DNA from: Prinia subflava
Taxonomy: Eukaryota; Chordata; Aves; Passeriformes; Cisticolidae
Length of the DNA: 64,000 nucleotides
Direction of reading: 5' to 3'
Assembly (NCBI RefSeq): GCF_021018805.1
Contig: NC_086247.1
Span: 186,001 to 250,000 of the forward strand
Shown: one piece after another, positions 63,267 to 64,000 of the stretch
Position numbering within the stretch: position 1 is the first letter of the stretch
Layout of the letters: each line of letters opens with the position of its first letter
Notes under the pieces: model-generated
Told to the model about the DNA's origin: nothing
The model's input: the letters and a program-made list of their open reading frames with translations, nothing else
Databases searched by the model: none
Translations under genes and position numbers: made by a program

Positions 63267-64000
63267 CTGAAAGGAGAGATTGAGAGGGAAATCAGCCTCT
63301 TCTCCTGAAAGGAGAGATTGAGAGGGAAATCAGCCTCTTCTCCTGAAAGGAGAGATTGAGAGGGAAATCAGCCTCTTCTCCTGAAAGGAGAGATTGAGAG
63401 GGAAATCAGCCTCTTCTCCTGAAAGGAGAGATTGAGAGGGAAATCAGCCTCTTCTCCTGAAAGGAGAGATTGAGAGGGAAATCAGCCTCTTCTCCTGAAA
63501 GGAGAGATTGAGAGGGAAATCAGCCTCTTCTCCTGAAAGGAGAGATTGAGAGGGATATCAGCCTCTTCTCCTGAGGAGAGATGATTGAGATGAATGAGAG
63601 GGAAATCAGCCTCTTCTCCTGAAAGGAGAGATTGAGAGGGAAATCAGCCTCTTCTCCTGAGAGAGAAATGACTGAGAGGCACTCAGCCTCTTCTCCTAAA
63701 AGGAGAGATTGAGATGATTGAGATGACTGAGGGGCACTCAGCCTCTTCTCCTAAAAGGGAGAGATGATTGAGAAGACTGAGAGGGAAATCAGCCTCTTCT
63801 CCTGAGAGAGAGATGACTGAGGTGACTGAGGGGCACTCAGCCTCTTCTCCTGAAAGGAGAGATTGAGATGATTGAGAGGGAAATCAGCCTCTTCTCCTGA
63901 GAGAGAAATGATTGAGGTGACTGAGGGGCACTCAGCGTCTTCTCCTGAGAGATGATTGAGGTGACTGAGGGGCACTCAGCCTCTTCTCCTGAGAGATGAT
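63267..64000 (-). repeat. Minisatellite whose unit contains the exon 1 3' splice site, about 17 copies
   Basis: Unit of 38 bp (seven nearly perfect copies next to the exon, then diverged 34-50 bp units). On the transcript strand each reads TCAATCTCTCCTTTCAG/GAG continuing AAGAGGCTGA, the same as the true border. Variants end CTTTTAG/GAGAAG or CTCTCAG/GAGAAG. The array continues past the window edge. Confidence 0.96.

Overview
The window is a vertebrate, almost certainly avian, genomic segment. The evidence is spliced coding exons in long introns, at least fifteen fragments of a CR1-like LINE with the bird-type 3' tail, several solo LTRs of endogenous retroviruses with 5-6 bp target duplications, and dense GC-rich minisatellites. 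I cannot name the species from sequence alone. One gene explains all recognisable coding sequence: SCRIB (Scribble, the LAP-family polarity scaffold), running on the minus strand from the right edge to the left edge. It is incomplete at both ends. The N-terminal LRR region lies beyond position 64000 and the C-terminal tail beyond position 1.

I could place 22 consecutive exons (window exons 1-22, numbered in transcript order, not the gene's true numbers) from 63266 down to 749. Together they encode about 1053 codons: the acidic linker after the LRRs (exons 1-3), PDZ1 (exons 4-6), PDZ2 (6-8), PDZ3 (9-10), PDZ4 (11-12), and the C-terminal linker with a short charged helical segment and proline-rich stretches (13-22). 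Exons 1-21 are all multiples of three with phase-0 borders; exon 22 ends in phase 1. One intron (after exon 17) appears to be GC-AG.

The rest is intron, and it is unusual: about twenty minisatellites, several touching or overlapping splice sites. In three places the tandem unit itself contains an exon-intron border, so a splice site has been copied many times: the exon 1 acceptor (about 17 extra copies, 63267-64000), the exon 10 donor (16 extra copies, 29342-30107) and the exon 6 acceptor with 39 bp of exon (4 extra copies, 39061-39729). A separate 1.25 kb array of about 42 units of exactly 30 bp (16701-17950) carries a TEAD/M-CAT-like core in nearly every unit. This is notable because Scribble acts upstream of Hippo signalling, but any function is speculation.

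Layout from right to left: exons 1-3 with the acceptor array and a GAGCTC-rich array (58963-64000); a 17 kb intron holding arrays at 42.1, 48.3, 49.2, 53.1, 54.8 and 56.3 kb, plus a solo LTR at 46 kb; the PDZ exons (24899-41989), with LTRs at 22.7, 23.1-24.9, 26.6, 29.0, 30.5 and 30.9 kb; and the C-terminal exons (749-21950), with arrays at 0.95, 8.9, 12.8, 14.1, 16.0, 16.7 and 19.3 kb. I found no second gene, no RNA gene and no promoter of the host gene in the window.
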